Below are positions 54,547-64,000 of a stretch of 64,000 nt of DNA, in pieces. Below the pieces are notes generated by a model, which saw only the letters and a program-made list of their open reading frames with translations, was not told where the DNA came from and searched no databases. A program made the position numbers and the translations under genes. Position 1 is the first letter of the stretch, and each line of letters starts with the position of its first letter. This stretch comes from Cellulomonas chengniuliangii (GTDB lineage Bacteria; Actinomycetota; Actinomycetes; Actinomycetales; Cellulomonadaceae). The DNA lies in NCBI RefSeq assembly GCF_024508335.1, contig NZ_CP101988.1, forward strand, positions 2,604,001 through 2,668,000. The letters are read 5' to 3'.

Positions 54547-54552
54547 CATCAT
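54547..54552 (+). promoter_or_regulatory. Candidate -10 box, leaderless start of aldo/keto reductase
   Basis: CATCAT (nAnnnT) exactly six bases before ATG 54559; no ribosome binding site. Confidence 0.4.
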
Positions 54553-54558
54553 GGTCCG

Positions 54559-55356
54559 ATGACCTCCCTCCCCACCCTCGCGCTGCGCGGCGCGGACATA
54601 CCCCTCCTCGGGCTCGGCACGTGGCAGTCGGAGGGCGACGACGCCCGCCGTGCGGTGCGCGACGCCCTGGCCCTCGGCTACCGCCACGTGGACACCGCCA
54701 CCGGCTACGGCAACGAGTCGCTCGTCGGGCAGGGCCTGGCGGACTCGGGCATCCCCCGGCAGGACGTGTTCCTGACCACGAAGCTGCCGCCGGACGCGGC
54801 CGGACGCGAGCGCGAGACGCTCGAGCGCTCGCTCGCGGACCTGGGCGTTGACCAGGTGGACCTGTGGCTGGTGCACTGGCCGCCGGCCGGCGCCGCCACC
54901 CCGTCCACCTGGGAGCAGTTCATCCAGCTCCGGGACGAAGGGCTGACCCGCGCGATCGGGGTCTCCAACTACTCCATCGCCCAGATCGACGAGCTCGTGG
55001 CCGCCACGGGCGAGGCTCCGGCGATCAACCAGATCCCGTGGAGCCCTGGCGATCACGATCCCGACCTGGTCGCGGCGCACCAGGAGCGTGGCGTCGCCCT
55101 CGAGGGGTACAGCCCGTTCAAGCGCACCGACCTCGAGGACCCGGTCCTCGTCGAGATCGCCGCAGCCCACGACGCGACCCCGCGACAGGTCGTGCTCCGC
55201 TGGCACATCGAGCACCAGGTGGTCGTGATCCCCAAGTCGACCCACCGGGACCGGATCGCGGCCAACTTCGAGATCACCGGGTTCGCCCTGACGCCGGACG
55301 AGGTCGCCCGGATCGACTCGTTGACCCGTGTCACGGACGCTGAGGCGCGCTCCTGA
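54559..55356 (+). CDS. Aldo/keto reductase
   Basis: A 265-residue NADPH-dependent reductase of the AKR5-like group (2,5-diketo-gluconate reductase type). The catalytic tetrad is visible: Asp in HVDTATGYGNE, its Tyr, Lys in LTTKLPP and His in LVHWPP. Cofactor site: VVIPKSTHRDRIAANFEI. GVSNYSIAQIDEL is the family strand 6 pattern. The frame extends upstream only as overlap with the AraC gene; ATG 54559 fits the homology start. Substrate unknown. Confidence 0.92.
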   Translation: MTSLPTLALRGADIPLLGLGTWQSEGDDARRAVRDALALGYRHVDTATGYGNESLVGQGLADSGIPRQDVFLTTKLPPDAAGRERETLERSLADLGVDQVDLWLVHWPPAGAATPSTWEQFIQLRDEGLTRAIGVSNYSIAQIDELVAATGEAPAINQIPWSPGDHDPDLVAAHQERGVALEGYSPFKRTDLEDPVLVEIAAAHDATPRQVVLRWHIEHQVVVIPKSTHRDRIAANFEITGFALTPDEVARIDSLTRVTDAEARS

Positions 55357-55367
55357 CCCTGGCGCCG

Positions 55368-56588
55368 GTGAGGACGTCCCCGTGGCGCGCGGCGGTCGCG
55401 CGCATCCGCTCGCCCGTCGAGATGAGGACGGCGGCCAGCGTGGTCGCCGCCGTCCTCATCGCGACCCTCGGAGTTGCTGTCGCCTTCCACAACGGGGCAT
55501 CCAGCCCCACCGGGGCACGCGTGGAGCCGGAGGGCGTGGTGGTGCTCGACGCCGCCCGCTCGCACCGGGCTGAGCGGGCCCGGTGGGACCGCGTCGCGCT
55601 CGCACATGCCGTGCGCCAGTCGCGCGAGACGCTGCTGGCAGCCGCGACGACGGCGGCCTCGGCGACCGCGGCGGTCGAGGTGGCGGCTGGCGAGACGGCA
55701 GCGGTGCAGGCGGCGTCGGCTGACGCTGCTGCGGCCTCGGCTGGCGAGGCCGCGGCTGCGTGGGACGCCCTCGCCGGGGCGATGACCGGCCTCGACACCG
55801 CCATGTCCCACCTCGGGGCGCGCGTCACGGCGGCAGTGGCGGCGGACGGTGGTGATCCGGCGGCGGACGTCCCCGAGGACGCGGCCTCGGCCCCTGAGGT
55901 CCTGCGGGCGGGCGCCGAGACCGAGTCGGCCCGGCTGGCGGTCGAGGCGGCTCACCACGGCTGGGCGGCCAGCATGGACGCGTGGCGGGCCGCCGAGGAG
56001 ACGAGGGCCGCCGAGGAGGCACGGGCGGCTGAGGAGTCACGAGCCGCCCCGCGGCCGAGCTCCTCTCCGGCTCCCGAGCCCGGGCCGACGGCGCCCTCCG
56101 CGGGCGGCGGCCGTCCCACCGACGCCCAGGGCAACATCCTGTGGGTCACCTCCGTGCCGACCGCCGACGGCGACGGGTCGAACGGCCAGATGCCGATGTC
56201 GGCGATGTGCCGGATCCCGTGGGGCGCCGACCAGCTCGGCTACGCCCAGTACCTGCGCTGCGACGCGGGCGCCGCGCTGACCCGGCTCAACGACGCCTTC
56301 CGCGCTGCGTTCGGGGAGGGCATCGCCATGGACCTCACCTACCGCTCCTACGAGGACCAGGTCGCGATGAAGGAGGCCTTCGGGGCGCTCGCGGCGCGAC
56401 CCGGGACCTCGAGCCACGGGCTCGGCACCGCGCTCGACGTGCAGGAGTGGCCCGACGTGTACGGCTTCGGCACCGCCCGCTACGAGTGGCTGGTCGCGAA
56501 CGGGCCGTCCTACGGGTGGACGGCCCCAGCACGCGTTCGCCAGGACGGCGCCTACCCGGAGTACTGGCACTTCGAGTACCTGCCCTGA
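55368..56588 (+). CDS. D-Ala-D-Ala carboxypeptidase-like peptidase, M15 family
   Basis: A 406-residue exported protein. A membrane segment (TAASVVAAVLIATLGVAVAF, about residues 21-40) is followed by a long Ala/Glu-rich region (about 60-230) predicted to be helical or coiled-coil, a Pro/Ser linker, and the M15/VanY domain. Zinc ligands: His350 and Asp357 in SHGLGTALD, and His401 in EYWHFEY. LTYRSYEDQ is the family substrate loop. It should trim peptidoglycan stem peptides at the cell surface. Starts 11 bases after the reductase stop. Confidence 0.88.
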   Translation: MRTSPWRAAVARIRSPVEMRTAASVVAAVLIATLGVAVAFHNGASSPTGARVEPEGVVVLDAARSHRAERARWDRVALAHAVRQSRETLLAAATTAASATAAVEVAAGETAAVQAASADAAAASAGEAAAAWDALAGAMTGLDTAMSHLGARVTAAVAADGGDPAADVPEDAASAPEVLRAGAETESARLAVEAAHHGWAASMDAWRAAEETRAAEEARAAEESRAAPRPSSSPAPEPGPTAPSAGGGRPTDAQGNILWVTSVPTADGDGSNGQMPMSAMCRIPWGADQLGYAQYLRCDAGAALTRLNDAFRAAFGEGIAMDLTYRSYEDQVAMKEAFGALAARPGTSSHGLGTALDVQEWPDVYGFGTARYEWLVANGPSYGWTAPARVRQDGAYPEYWHFEYLP

Positions 56589-56733
56589 GCCCGTCTGGCG
56601 GACATGCCTGACCGCACCCCGGTCGGGGGCGACATCGCAGGCCAGCGATGGCATGGTGTGGGCGAACGCGTCTCACGGGTCGGCAACGGAGCCGGCCACC
56701 GCGCTCTGCGTACCGCTCAGGAGGCACAACCGC

Positions 56734-58008
56734 ATGACGGTGACCGGTTCGTCGACCACGACCGCAGCACGTTCTCCGCTGGCCACAGCCCACGCCCAGC
56801 TCTCCTCAGCCATCGAGATCCTGGGGTACGACGAAGGACTGCACGCGATGCTCGCGACCCCGCGACGCGAGATCACGGTGGCGATCCCCTTGCGCCGGGA
56901 CGACGGCAGCACCGAGCTGTTCACCGGCTACCGCGTGCAGCACAACATCTCGCGCGGGCCCGGCAAGGGCGGGCTGCGGTTCGCGCCCGGCGTCGACCCG
57001 GACGAGGTGCGCGCCCTCGCGATGTGGATGACCTGGAAGTGCGCCATCGTCGACCTGCCCTACGGGGGCGCCAAGGGCGGGGTGACGATCGACCCGCGGC
57101 ACTACTCCGCCGCGGAGCTCGAGCGGGTGACCCGCCGCTACACCAGCGAGATCATGCCCATGATCGGCCCCGAGCGGGACATCATGGCGCCCGACATCGG
57201 CACCGACGAGCAGACCATGGCGTGGGTCATGGACACCTACTCGGTCAACAAGGGCTACACGATCCCGGCGGTCACCACCGGCAAGCCTGTCGCGATGGGC
57301 GGCTCGCTCGGCCGCGCCACCGCCACGTCGCGGGGAGTGGTGCACGCGGCACGGGCGGCGCTCGCCGACGCGGGCGTCGACCTGCGTGACGTGCGCGTGG
57401 CCGTGCAGGGGTTCGGCAAGGTCGGATCCCACGCGACGCGCTTCTTCGCGGAGGCGGGCGCCCGCGTGGTGGCGGTCTCCGACCAGTACGGCGGCGTCCA
57501 GGCCCCCGACGGCCTCGACGTGCCGGCGCTGCTCGCCCACGTGGCCGCGACGGGGACGGTGGTGGGGTTCGGTGGCGGCGACCCGATCGACAACACCGCG
57601 CTGCTCGCGCTCGACGTCGACGTGCTGGTCCCGGCCGCTGTCGAGGGCGTCCTCGACGAGGAGACCGCGGCCACCGTCAAGGCGCGCTGGGTGGTCGAGG
57701 GCGCGAACGGCCCCACCACGGAGGCCGGCGACCAGGTGCTCGCCGACCGCGGCATCGTCGTGGTGCCCGACATCCTGGCCAACGCGGGCGGCGTGGTCGT
57801 CTCGTACTTCGAGTGGGTGCAGGCCAACCAGGCGTACTGGTGGACGGAGCCCGAGATCGAGGAGCGGCTCGAGCAGCGCATGCTGGCCTCCTACGCCAAC
57901 GTCGCGCACGTCTCGCGGGCGGAGGGCCTGAGCCTGCGCGACGCAGCGCTCACCATCGGCGTCAAGCGGGTCGCCGAGGCCCACCAGATCCGCGGGTTGT
58001 ACCCCTGA
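56734..58008 (+). CDS. Glu/Leu/Phe/Val dehydrogenase family, likely glutamate dehydrogenase
   Basis: A 424-residue enzyme. GPGKGGLRFAPGV holds the substrate-binding Lys, LPYGGAKGGVTIDP the second Lys with catalytic Asp just upstream, AVQGFGKVGSHAT the NAD(P) loop, and VEGANGPTTEAGDQVL the cofactor segment. Length and motifs match bacterial hexameric glutamate dehydrogenase of about 420 residues. AGGAGG lies ten bases before ATG 56734. Next to PutA, which yields glutamate, it may link proline catabolism to 2-oxoglutarate, though three genes lie between. Confidence 0.9.
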   Translation: MTVTGSSTTTAARSPLATAHAQLSSAIEILGYDEGLHAMLATPRREITVAIPLRRDDGSTELFTGYRVQHNISRGPGKGGLRFAPGVDPDEVRALAMWMTWKCAIVDLPYGGAKGGVTIDPRHYSAAELERVTRRYTSEIMPMIGPERDIMAPDIGTDEQTMAWVMDTYSVNKGYTIPAVTTGKPVAMGGSLGRATATSRGVVHAARAALADAGVDLRDVRVAVQGFGKVGSHATRFFAEAGARVVAVSDQYGGVQAPDGLDVPALLAHVAATGTVVGFGGGDPIDNTALLALDVDVLVPAAVEGVLDEETAATVKARWVVEGANGPTTEAGDQVLADRGIVVVPDILANAGGVVVSYFEWVQANQAYWWTEPEIEERLEQRMLASYANVAHVSRAEGLSLRDAALTIGVKRVAEAHQIRGLYP

Positions 58009-58092
58009 TCGGCCTGTGCCCCAGATCGGTGTGACGTCGCGCCGGGCCGGCGCCGTCGGGAAGCACAGCAGCCCCGACGGTGTTGGCCCGGT

Positions 58093-59193
58093 GTGACCAG
58101 CACCCGCACCACCCCGTTGTCCGTGCTCGACCTCGCCCCCGTCAGCGCCGGCTCCACCAGCCGCGACGCGCTGCTGGACTCCACCGCCCTGGCCCGCCGC
58201 GCCGACGAGCTCGGCTACTCGCGCTTCTGGGTGGCCGAGCACCACTCGATGCCGGCGGTGGCCTCGACCAGTCCCGCAGTGCTCATCAGCCACCTGGCCA
58301 GCGCCACCCGCCGGGTGCGGGTCGGATCGGGCGGCGTGATGCTGCCGAACCACCCGCCGCTGGTGATCGCCGAGCAGTTCGCCATGCTCGAGGCGCTGCA
58401 CCCGGGGCGGATCGACCTGGGCATCGGGCGGGCGCCCGGCGCCGACCCGATGACGGCGGCAGCCCTGCGCCGCACCGTGGAAGGGCTGGGCGCCGAGGAC
58501 TTCCCGCGCGAGCTCCGGGACCTGCGCGCGATGCTGGGCCAGGAGGACGCGGGCCGGGCGAGCAGCGCCGCGCGTCGGCTCATCGCCACGCCGGTCCAAG
58601 AGTCGACGCCGCAGGTGTGGCTGCTGGGCTCGAGCCTGTTCAGCGCCCAGCTCGCGGGCGAGCTCGGGCTCCCGTTCAGCTACGCGAGCCACTTCGCGAC
58701 GGGCCGCACCCTGGAGGCCGCGGCCGCGTACCGGGCCGCGTTCCGCCCGTCGGCGGTGCTGGACCAGCCGCACCTGATGGTGTCGGCCTCGGTGATCGTC
58801 GCGGGCTCCGACGAGGAGGCGGAGTACCTCGCCGGGCCCAGCAGGGTCATGTCGCTCAGCCTGCGCAGCGGCCGCCTGGGGCCCGTGGTCTCCCCCGACG
58901 AGGCGCGTGAGCTGCTGGCCGCGCTCGACCCGCAGGCGGCCCGGGACTTCTTCGCGCAGTCCCCCGGCACCCAGGTCGCGACCACCGCCGAGCGGGCCGT
59001 CGCCGAGCTCGACGACCTGGTCGCGCGCTCGGGGGCGGACGAGCTGCTCGTCACGAGCACGACGCACGACCTGGCAGCCCGGGTCCGCACCCTCGAGGCG
59101 CTCGCCGAGGGCTGGGGCCTGACGCCCTCCGGCCAGGAGTCCTCACCGGCGTCCGGCGCAGCCGATCCGGCGTCCGCCGCGGCCGCCGTCTGA
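58093..59193 (+). CDS. LLM-class flavin-dependent oxidoreductase (luciferase-like)
   Basis: A 366-residue bacterial-luciferase-like monooxygenase of the MsnO8 group: LSVLDLAPVSAGSTSRDAL at the N-terminus, RFWVAEHHSMPAVASTSPAV, VRVGSGGVMLPNHPPLVIAEQFAML and GRIDLGIGRAPGADP, typical of the YhbW-type proteins. It would use FMNH2 or F420; the substrate is unknown. GTG 58093 has no ribosome binding site; the adjacent GTG 58091 is out of frame. The last 25 residues are Ala/Ser-rich. Confidence 0.88.
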   Translation: MTSTRTTPLSVLDLAPVSAGSTSRDALLDSTALARRADELGYSRFWVAEHHSMPAVASTSPAVLISHLASATRRVRVGSGGVMLPNHPPLVIAEQFAMLEALHPGRIDLGIGRAPGADPMTAAALRRTVEGLGAEDFPRELRDLRAMLGQEDAGRASSAARRLIATPVQESTPQVWLLGSSLFSAQLAGELGLPFSYASHFATGRTLEAAAAYRAAFRPSAVLDQPHLMVSASVIVAGSDEEAEYLAGPSRVMSLSLRSGRLGPVVSPDEARELLAALDPQAARDFFAQSPGTQVATTAERAVAELDDLVARSGADELLVTSTTHDLAARVRTLEALAEGWGLTPSGQESSPASGAADPASAAAAV

Positions 59194-59199
59194 GCGGCT

Positions 59200-59230
59200 G
59201 TCCGCCCCGGTCGAGCCGGCCGGGGCGGAC
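59200..59230. terminator. Shared hairpin between the LLM gene and hemQ
   Basis: Perfect 11-base-pair stem (59200-59210 with 59220-59230), nine-base loop, between two convergent genes ending at 59193 and 59239. No T-run. Confidence 0.7.
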
Positions 59231-59238
59231 GCGGCGGC

Positions 59239-59988
59239 TCAGGCCTCGCGCGGCTGCCGGTCTGCCCACTCGGCGAGCGTGACGCGGGGCCCGGTGTAGA
59301 ACGGGACCTCCTCGCGCACGTGCCGCCGGGCCTGCGTGGCGCGCAGCTCCCGCATGAGGTCGACGATCCGGTGCAGCTCGTCGGCCTCGAAGGCCAGGAT
59401 CCACTCGTAGTCGCCGAGGGCGAACGCGGCCAGGGTGTTGGCGCGCACGTCGGCGTAGTCCTTGGCGGCACGGCCGTGCTCGATGAGCATCTCGCGGCGC
59501 TCCGCGTCGGGCAGCACGTACCACTCGTAGGAGCGGACGAACGGGTAGACGCACAGGTAGTCGCGCGGCGCCTCCCCGGCGAGGAAGGCCGGGATGTGCC
59601 CGCGGTTGAACTCGGCGGGCCGGTGCAGGGCGACCACCGACCACACGGGCACGACGTGGCGGCCGAGCACGCTCGCGCGCAGGCGCTCGTAGGCGCCCTG
59701 GACCGCCTCGATCGAGTCGCCGTGGAACCACACCATGAGGTCCGCGTCGGCGCGCAGGCCGGCGACGTCGTACCAGCCGCGGACGACGAGGTCCCCGGGC
59801 GCGGCGCCGTCCATGGTGATCGCGGCCTCGGCCTCGCGCACCAGCTGGGCGCGCTCCTGGTCGTCCTCGGGGAGCGCCTCCTCGAGCGCGTACACCGAGA
59901 ACATCGCGTAGCGGATCTCGGAGTTGACGGTCTCAGCGACCTCTGCGGAGTGGCCGCCCTCGGGCGCCCCTGCGTGTGCCGTGCTCAT
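59239..59988 (-). CDS. hemQ: Coproheme decarboxylase HemQ (chlorite dismutase family)
   Basis: A 249-residue Hem[12 protein letters not shown] begins the domain; [32 protein letters not shown] with the catalytic Tyr, and [20 protein letters not shown] are family segments. It decarboxylates coproheme III to haem b, the last step of the coproporphyrin-dependent pathway used by actinobacteria and firmicutes. ATG 59988 overlaps the ferrochelatase stop by four bases, so iron insertion and decarboxylation are encoded together. Confidence 0.93.
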   Translation of the reverse strand: MSTAHAGAPEGGHSAEVAETVNSEIRYAMFSVYALEEALPEDDQERAQLVREAEAAITMDGAAPGDLVVRGWYDVAGLRADADLMVWFHGDSIEAVQGAYERLRASVLGRHVVPVWSVVALHRPAEFNRGHIPAFLAGEAPRDYLCVYPFVRSYEWYVLPDAERREMLIEHGRAAKDYADVRANTLAAFALGDYEWILAFEADELHRIVDLMRELRATQARRHVREEVPFYTGPRVTLAEWADRQPREA

Positions 59989-61196
59989 GCGTGCTGTGCT
60001 CCTGTCGTCGCGTCCGCCAGATCGTCCTGGACCGGGTCCGATCCGCACGCCGCGGGGATCCCGCTGTCCTGCCCCGCCCGCATGCGGCAGCACCCGGGCC
60101 GGCACACGTCCGGCCAGACGCCGAGGGTACCGGCGGACACCCGGTCGACCTCCTCGCCGCGCTCCGCGGCCGCGCGCTCGAGCACCAGGTCCACCAGGCC
60201 CTCGACGAACGGCTGGCGGGTGGAGACGGACCCGGCGCGCACGGCGGCCACCCCGGCCTCGCGAGCCGTCTCGAGCGCCTCGGTGTCGAGGTCGAAGGCG
60301 ACCTCCATGTGGTCGGAGACGAAGCCGATCGGGGACAGCACGACGGCCCGCATGCCCGCCGCTGCCCGCTCGCTGATCAGGTCGTTGACGTCGGGCTCGA
60401 GCCACGGCTGGCTGGGCGGGCCCGACCGCGAGCAGTACGCGAGGGTCCACTCGACCTCGGTGTCGAGCCGCTCGCCGACCTGCGCGGCGACGAGCCCCGC
60501 GACGTCGAGGTGCTGGGCGCGGTAACTGGGGGCCTGGGCGCCCGACGCCTCCTCCATCGTGTCGGGGATCGAGTGCGTGACGAACACCAGCGGCGCGCTG
60601 ACCGCGAGCGTCGCGACGTCGCTGCCGGTCTTCTCCGCGAGCCGCTCGTAGGCCTCGACGACGGCGTCGGCGTTGGCCCGCACGAAGCCGGGGTGGTTGA
60701 AGTAGTGGCGCAGCTTGTCGACGACGATCCCGGCGCTGCCGTCGTCCCCGGTCGGGGTGGTGGCGCCCATCTCGACGAGGGTCGCGGCGAGGTTCTCCCG
60801 GTACTGCCGGCAACCGGAGTACGAGCCGTAGGCGCTGGTCACGATCGCGAGCACGCGTCGCGCGCCGGCCGCGCGCAGCTCGGTGAGCGCGTCGACGGTG
60901 TACGGCTCCCAGTTCCGATTGCCCCAGGCCACGGGCAGGTCGACGCCGCGCCGCTCGAGCTCGGCCCGCAGCGCGTCGACCAGCGCGAGGTTCTGCTCGT
61001 TGATGGGGCTGCGGCCGCCGAAGTGGGCGTAGTGCTCGCCCACCACGGCCAGCCGCTCGTCGGGGATGTTCTTGCCGCGCGTCACGTTCCGCAGGAAGGG
61101 CAGCACGTCCTCAGGGGCGTTCGGGCCGCCGAAGGAGTACAGCATCAGGGCGTCGTACGGCGCGGTGGAGGTCGGGGGCACGGTCGTCGAATCCAC
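59985..61196 (-). CDS. hemH: Coproporphyrin ferrochelatase (HemH/CpfC)
   Basis: A 403-residue ferrochelatase. [42 protein letters not shown], the catalytic His of [12 protein letters not shown], and [17 protein letters not shown] with the conserved Glu are diagnostic. Cys in YSGCRQY and the late CRPGCC motif fit the 2Fe-2S cluster described for actinobacterial enzymes. The last 50 residues after that motif are variable. I set the start at GTG 61196 because CATGAT lies six bases upstream; the in-frame GTG 61199 is an alternative. Confidence 0.93.
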   Translation of the reverse strand: MDSTTVPPTSTAPYDALMLYSFGGPNAPEDVLPFLRNVTRGKNIPDERLAVVGEHYAHFGGRSPINEQNLALVDALRAELERRGVDLPVAWGNRNWEPYTVDALTELRAAGARRVLAIVTSAYGSYSGCRQYRENLAATLVEMGATTPTGDDGSAGIVVDKLRHYFNHPGFVRANADAVVEAYERLAEKTGSDVATLAVSAPLVFVTHSIPDTMEEASGAQAPSYRAQHLDVAGLVAAQVGERLDTEVEWTLAYCSRSGPPSQPWLEPDVNDLISERAAAGMRAVVLSPIGFVSDHMEVAFDLDTEALETAREAGVAAVRAGSVSTRQPFVEGLVDLVLERAAAERGEEVDRVSAGTLGVWPDVCRPGCCRMRAGQDSGIPAACGSDPVQDDLADATTGAQHA

Positions 61197-61202
61197 CACT
61201 GC

Positions 61203-61208
61203 ATCATG
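61203..61208 (-). promoter_or_regulatory. Candidate -10 box, leaderless start of hemH-hemQ
   Basis: CATGAT (nAnnnT) on the minus strand, exactly six bases before GTG 61196. Confidence 0.4.
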
Positions 61209-61381
61209 GCATCGGCGCCTGGTGGGCCGACGTCCGGGATCCCTGTCCCGCGGCGTGAGATTGTCGAGACACGCCGTCAGATCGGCTCGGCCCCTCTTCG
61301 GGACGTCAGCTGCCTGGCGTTGACGACGTGCCTGCCCAGGGCTGTTGGTGAGCACCAATGGCCGGGCGGGGCGTGGACCTC

Positions 61382-61447
61382 CGCACGGCGACCCGCGACG
61401 ACCCACGACGGTGCGCGTCGCCGTGGGTCGTCGTGGGTCGCCGTGCG
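61382..61447. repeat. 26-bp inverted repeat
   Basis: Arms 61382-61407 and 61422-61447 pair over 26 bases with a single G-T pair, around a 14-base loop. The right arm also contains the tandem units CGTGGGTCGT and CGTGGGTCGC. No T-run. It lies between divergent genes. Confidence 0.85.
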
Positions 61448-61550
61448 AAACTGCCCCGCCTTGCTACACCTTCCGGACAAACCGGTCAAGCGCCTGGGGA
61501 GGCGTGCCCGCCGTCACGCACCCCCGGATGCGGGCGCCCCACCCTGCTCC

Positions 61551-61556
61551 TACCGT
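61551..61556 (+). promoter_or_regulatory. Candidate -10 box for the Ser/Thr kinase gene
   Basis: TACCGT fits TANNNT. A start near 61563 would leave a 35-base leader containing the GAGGGAG ribosome binding site. Confidence 0.35.
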
Positions 61557-61597
61557 CATTGGGTGGGTCGACACGACGATCGAGGGAGCGCGGCACG

Positions 61598-62503
<906 letters not shown>

Positions 62504-62535
62504 CCCCCGCGAGCCGGGCTGCGGCCGGCGACGGG

Positions 62536-62559
62536 CGCCGTCGCGCGGATCCGACGGCG
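62536..62559. terminator. Possible hairpin between the kinase and flavodoxin genes
   Basis: An 8-base-pair stem (62536-62543 with 62552-62559) with an eight-base loop between convergent genes. No T-run. Confidence 0.4.
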
Positions 62560-62570
62560 ACGCCGCGCGG

Positions 62571-63077
62571 TCAGACGTGCGCGGGGTGCATCGCCGCGAG
62601 CTCGTCGACGATCTGCGCCGCCCAGGCGGCGACCGCGTTGAGATCACGGTGGTCGCCCTCGCGGGCTCGCGCCCCTGAGATCAGGGCGCGCTCGGCGAAC
62701 GTCAGCTCGCTGCGGATCAACCGGCCCGCGAAGCTGCGATGGGCCCGGGCGCCGAGGGTCTCACGGAGCTGCTGCACCTCGTGGGGGGAGTTCGCCGACG
62801 CGGCAGGCTGCGTGGCCAGCCCTGACGACAGCATCCACACGGGCCGGTTCACCAGGTCGTGGGCGCAGCGCTCGGCGAGCGCTCGCGCCGCCGGCAGCCA
62901 GTGGGCGGTGTACACGGCCGAGCCGAGCACCACCGCGTCGTAGTCGCGGACCTCGGAGACCATCTCGGGGTCGAGCTCGTCGACATCGTGGCCCGCCTCG
63001 GTGAGCACTCGCGCGACCACCGAGCCGATCTCGCGCGTGGCCCCGTGCCGGGACGCCACTGTCACCAAGATCCTCAT
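62571..63077 (-). CDS. Flavodoxin-domain protein
   Basis: A 168-residue flavodoxin fold. RILVTVASRHGATREIGSVVA is the FMN phosphate loop in variant form, DYDAVVLGSAVYTAHW the second FMN loop, and WMLSSGLATQP the third. It resembles HemG-like and other actinobacterial flavodoxin-domain proteins; the nearby haem genes make a redox role there possible, but actinobacteria normally use HemY-type oxidases. AGGAGG lies nine bases before ATG 63077. Confidence 0.8.
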   Translation of the reverse strand: MRILVTVASRHGATREIGSVVARVLTEAGHDVDELDPEMVSEVRDYDAVVLGSAVYTAHWLPAARALAERCAHDLVNRPVWMLSSGLATQPAASANSPHEVQQLRETLGARAHRSFAGRLIRSELTFAERALISGARAREGDHRDLNAVAAWAAQIVDELAAMHPAHV

Positions 63078-63325
63078 CGCGTGCACCTCCTGCTCGTGTG
63101 TGCCCTGCCCCCGCAGCCAGGCCCTGGTGAACATCGTCCGTCTCGTCCGGACACCTCGCGTGGGCCGGAGGTCCCCTTCGTCCACCGACGCCCCCCTCGC
63201 GACCAGGGGCGCGGCGCGCGGGACCCGGACGAAAGGGTCATGCTGAAAGGGCCCCGCCGTCACCCTTCTCCGGGCGCCTCGAGCGTCCGGCCGAGCGATC
63301 GGCGGGCCGTCGTCAGGGAGCCCAG

Positions 63326-64000
63326 ATGAACCCTCGACCCGCCGCGCTGGCGGCCGCCGTCCTCGCCGTCCTGCTGCTGCTCGGCTCGTGCGCGCCGGGC
63401 GTGGAGACCCGGCCCCGGGGCGCGATGCCCGTGGTGAGGGGAGAGCCGGGAGGCCGGCCCACGCTGGACTTCCCAGCGTCCGGGCCGCCGCAGGGCTTCG
63501 CCACGGAGGTCGTCGAGCCAGGGCACGGCGCCGTGGTCCACCCGGACGACCTCGTGCTGGTGCGCCACCTGGCGCAGGCGTGGGACGGCCCCGAGGTCGA
63601 CAGCTCGTACGGCGAGGGCTCCCCGGTCGTGGCGTCACTGCCCGGCCTGCCGGCGGGGTGGGCCGAGTCGCTGACGGGGTTGCGCGTCGGATCCAGGGTC
63701 CTGATGTCAGTACCGCCGGAGATCGGCTACACGCCGCCGGGAGGCGCCGCCGTCACAGGCGCCGACGACGACGTCATCGTGCTGGTCGTGGACGTGGTCG
63801 GCGCGTACGGGCGCTCCGCCGGAGGGGAGGCGGACGCCCGTCCGGACCCCGCCGCCGCGGGAGCGGTGGCCCCCCGGGTCAGCGGCGCCCTCGGCGGCCC
63901 CGCGAACGTCACGGTGCCCCCGGGCTCGCCGCCGCCGACGACGGTCGTGACGACTGTCCTGGCGCGCGGCACCGGCCCCTCGGTGTCCCCCGGCCCCGTG
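63326..64000 (+). CDS. FKBP-type peptidyl-prolyl isomerase lipoprotein, partial
   Basis: ATG 63326 opens a frame that runs off the right edge (225 residues seen). The N-terminus is a lipoprotein signal, AVLAVLLLLGSCAPG, with the lipobox Cys near residue 24. Residues about 65-165 form an FKBP domain: AVVHPDDLVLVRHLAQAWDG, LPGLPAGWAESLTG and RVLMSVPPEIGYTPPG. A linker rich in Pro/Gly follows at the edge, so a second FKBP domain may lie beyond, as in tandem FKBP lipoproteins. AGGGAG lies five bases before the start. Confidence 0.85.
   Translation, partial: MNPRPAALAAAVLAVLLLLGSCAPGVETRPRGAMPVVRGEPGGRPTLDFPASGPPQGFATEVVEPGHGAVVHPDDLVLVRHLAQAWDGPEVDSSYGEGSPVVASLPGLPAGWAESLTGLRVGSRVLMSVPPEIGYTPPGGAAVTGADDDVIVLVVDVVGAYGRSAGGEADARPDPAAAGAVAPRVSGALGGPANVTVPPGSPPPTTVVTTVLARGTGPSVSPGPV

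Larger units (their letters stand above)
61209..61597. other. Divergent intergenic region between hemH and the kinase gene
   Basis: About 390 bases with no supportable gene. It contains a 26-base-pair inverted repeat (61382-61447), the candidate kinase promoter near 61551, and a GAGGGAG ribosome binding site at about 61581. Confidence 0.6.

Noticed and set aside
61358-61597. Extension of the Ser/Thr kinase to an upstream start at 61358
   Set aside because: The extra 80 residues are Arg/Pro-rich, cross the 26-bp inverted repeat and lie outside the kinase fold; GTG 61598 has a ribosome binding site.

Overview
The window is 64 kb of GC-rich DNA with very high third-position GC, many GTG starts and tightly overlapping ATGA/GTGA gene junctions. 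The content (WhiB, PdtaS-type kinase, LCP proteins, coproheme-type haem genes, a cellobiose-type CebEFG transporter with LacI regulator) points to an actinobacterium of the Micrococcales, probably Cellulomonadaceae. That placement is inferred from gene content only.

Positions 1-29,000 form a cell-surface glycan locus. The left arm holds two glycosyltransferases and rmlB on the + strand, facing a minus-strand operon of a second glycosyltransferase, a sugar-nucleotide 2-epimerase, a polyprenyl-phosphate-type glycosyltransferase, a Wzx-like flippase and a GT-C-like membrane protein. In the middle sits a more conserved block of two LCP (LytR-CpsA-Psr) ligases, purE-purK and gtrA. The right arm carries ugd, a NeuD-type acyltransferase, a DegT aminotransferase, a GT-C-like protein, an UPF0104/AglD-like membrane protein, another polyprenyl-phosphate glycosyltransferase, a frameshifted IS256-type insertion, three GT4 glycosyltransferases and a DUF4214-FkbM methyltransferase fusion. 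Together these could make modified sugar nucleotides, assemble and flip a glycan, and attach it to peptidoglycan.

Positions 29,000-44,600 are signalling and transport: an OmpR-type two-component pair divergent from a NarL-type pair, a MacB-like ABC exporter, a 1336-residue EccC/EssC-like FHA-FtsK ATPase with no secretion partners in view, a small membrane protein, a WhiB1-like regulator and a PdtaS-like kinase.

Positions 44,600-64,000 are metabolic: cebEFG-cebR with two CebR-like operator boxes just downstream of a good promoter, a pair of CrcB/Fluc fluoride channels, PutA divergent from a PAS-AraC regulator, an aldo/keto reductase, an M15 peptidase, a glutamate-dehydrogenase-family enzyme, a luciferase-like oxidoreductase, hemQ-hemH, a soluble Ser/Thr kinase, a flavodoxin-like protein and the start of an FKBP lipoprotein.

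Many genes show a TANNNT-like -10 box 6-8 bases before a GTG or ATG with no ribosome binding site, which suggests frequent leaderless transcripts. I used this to choose several starts. No rRNA, tRNA or CRISPR array was recognised.
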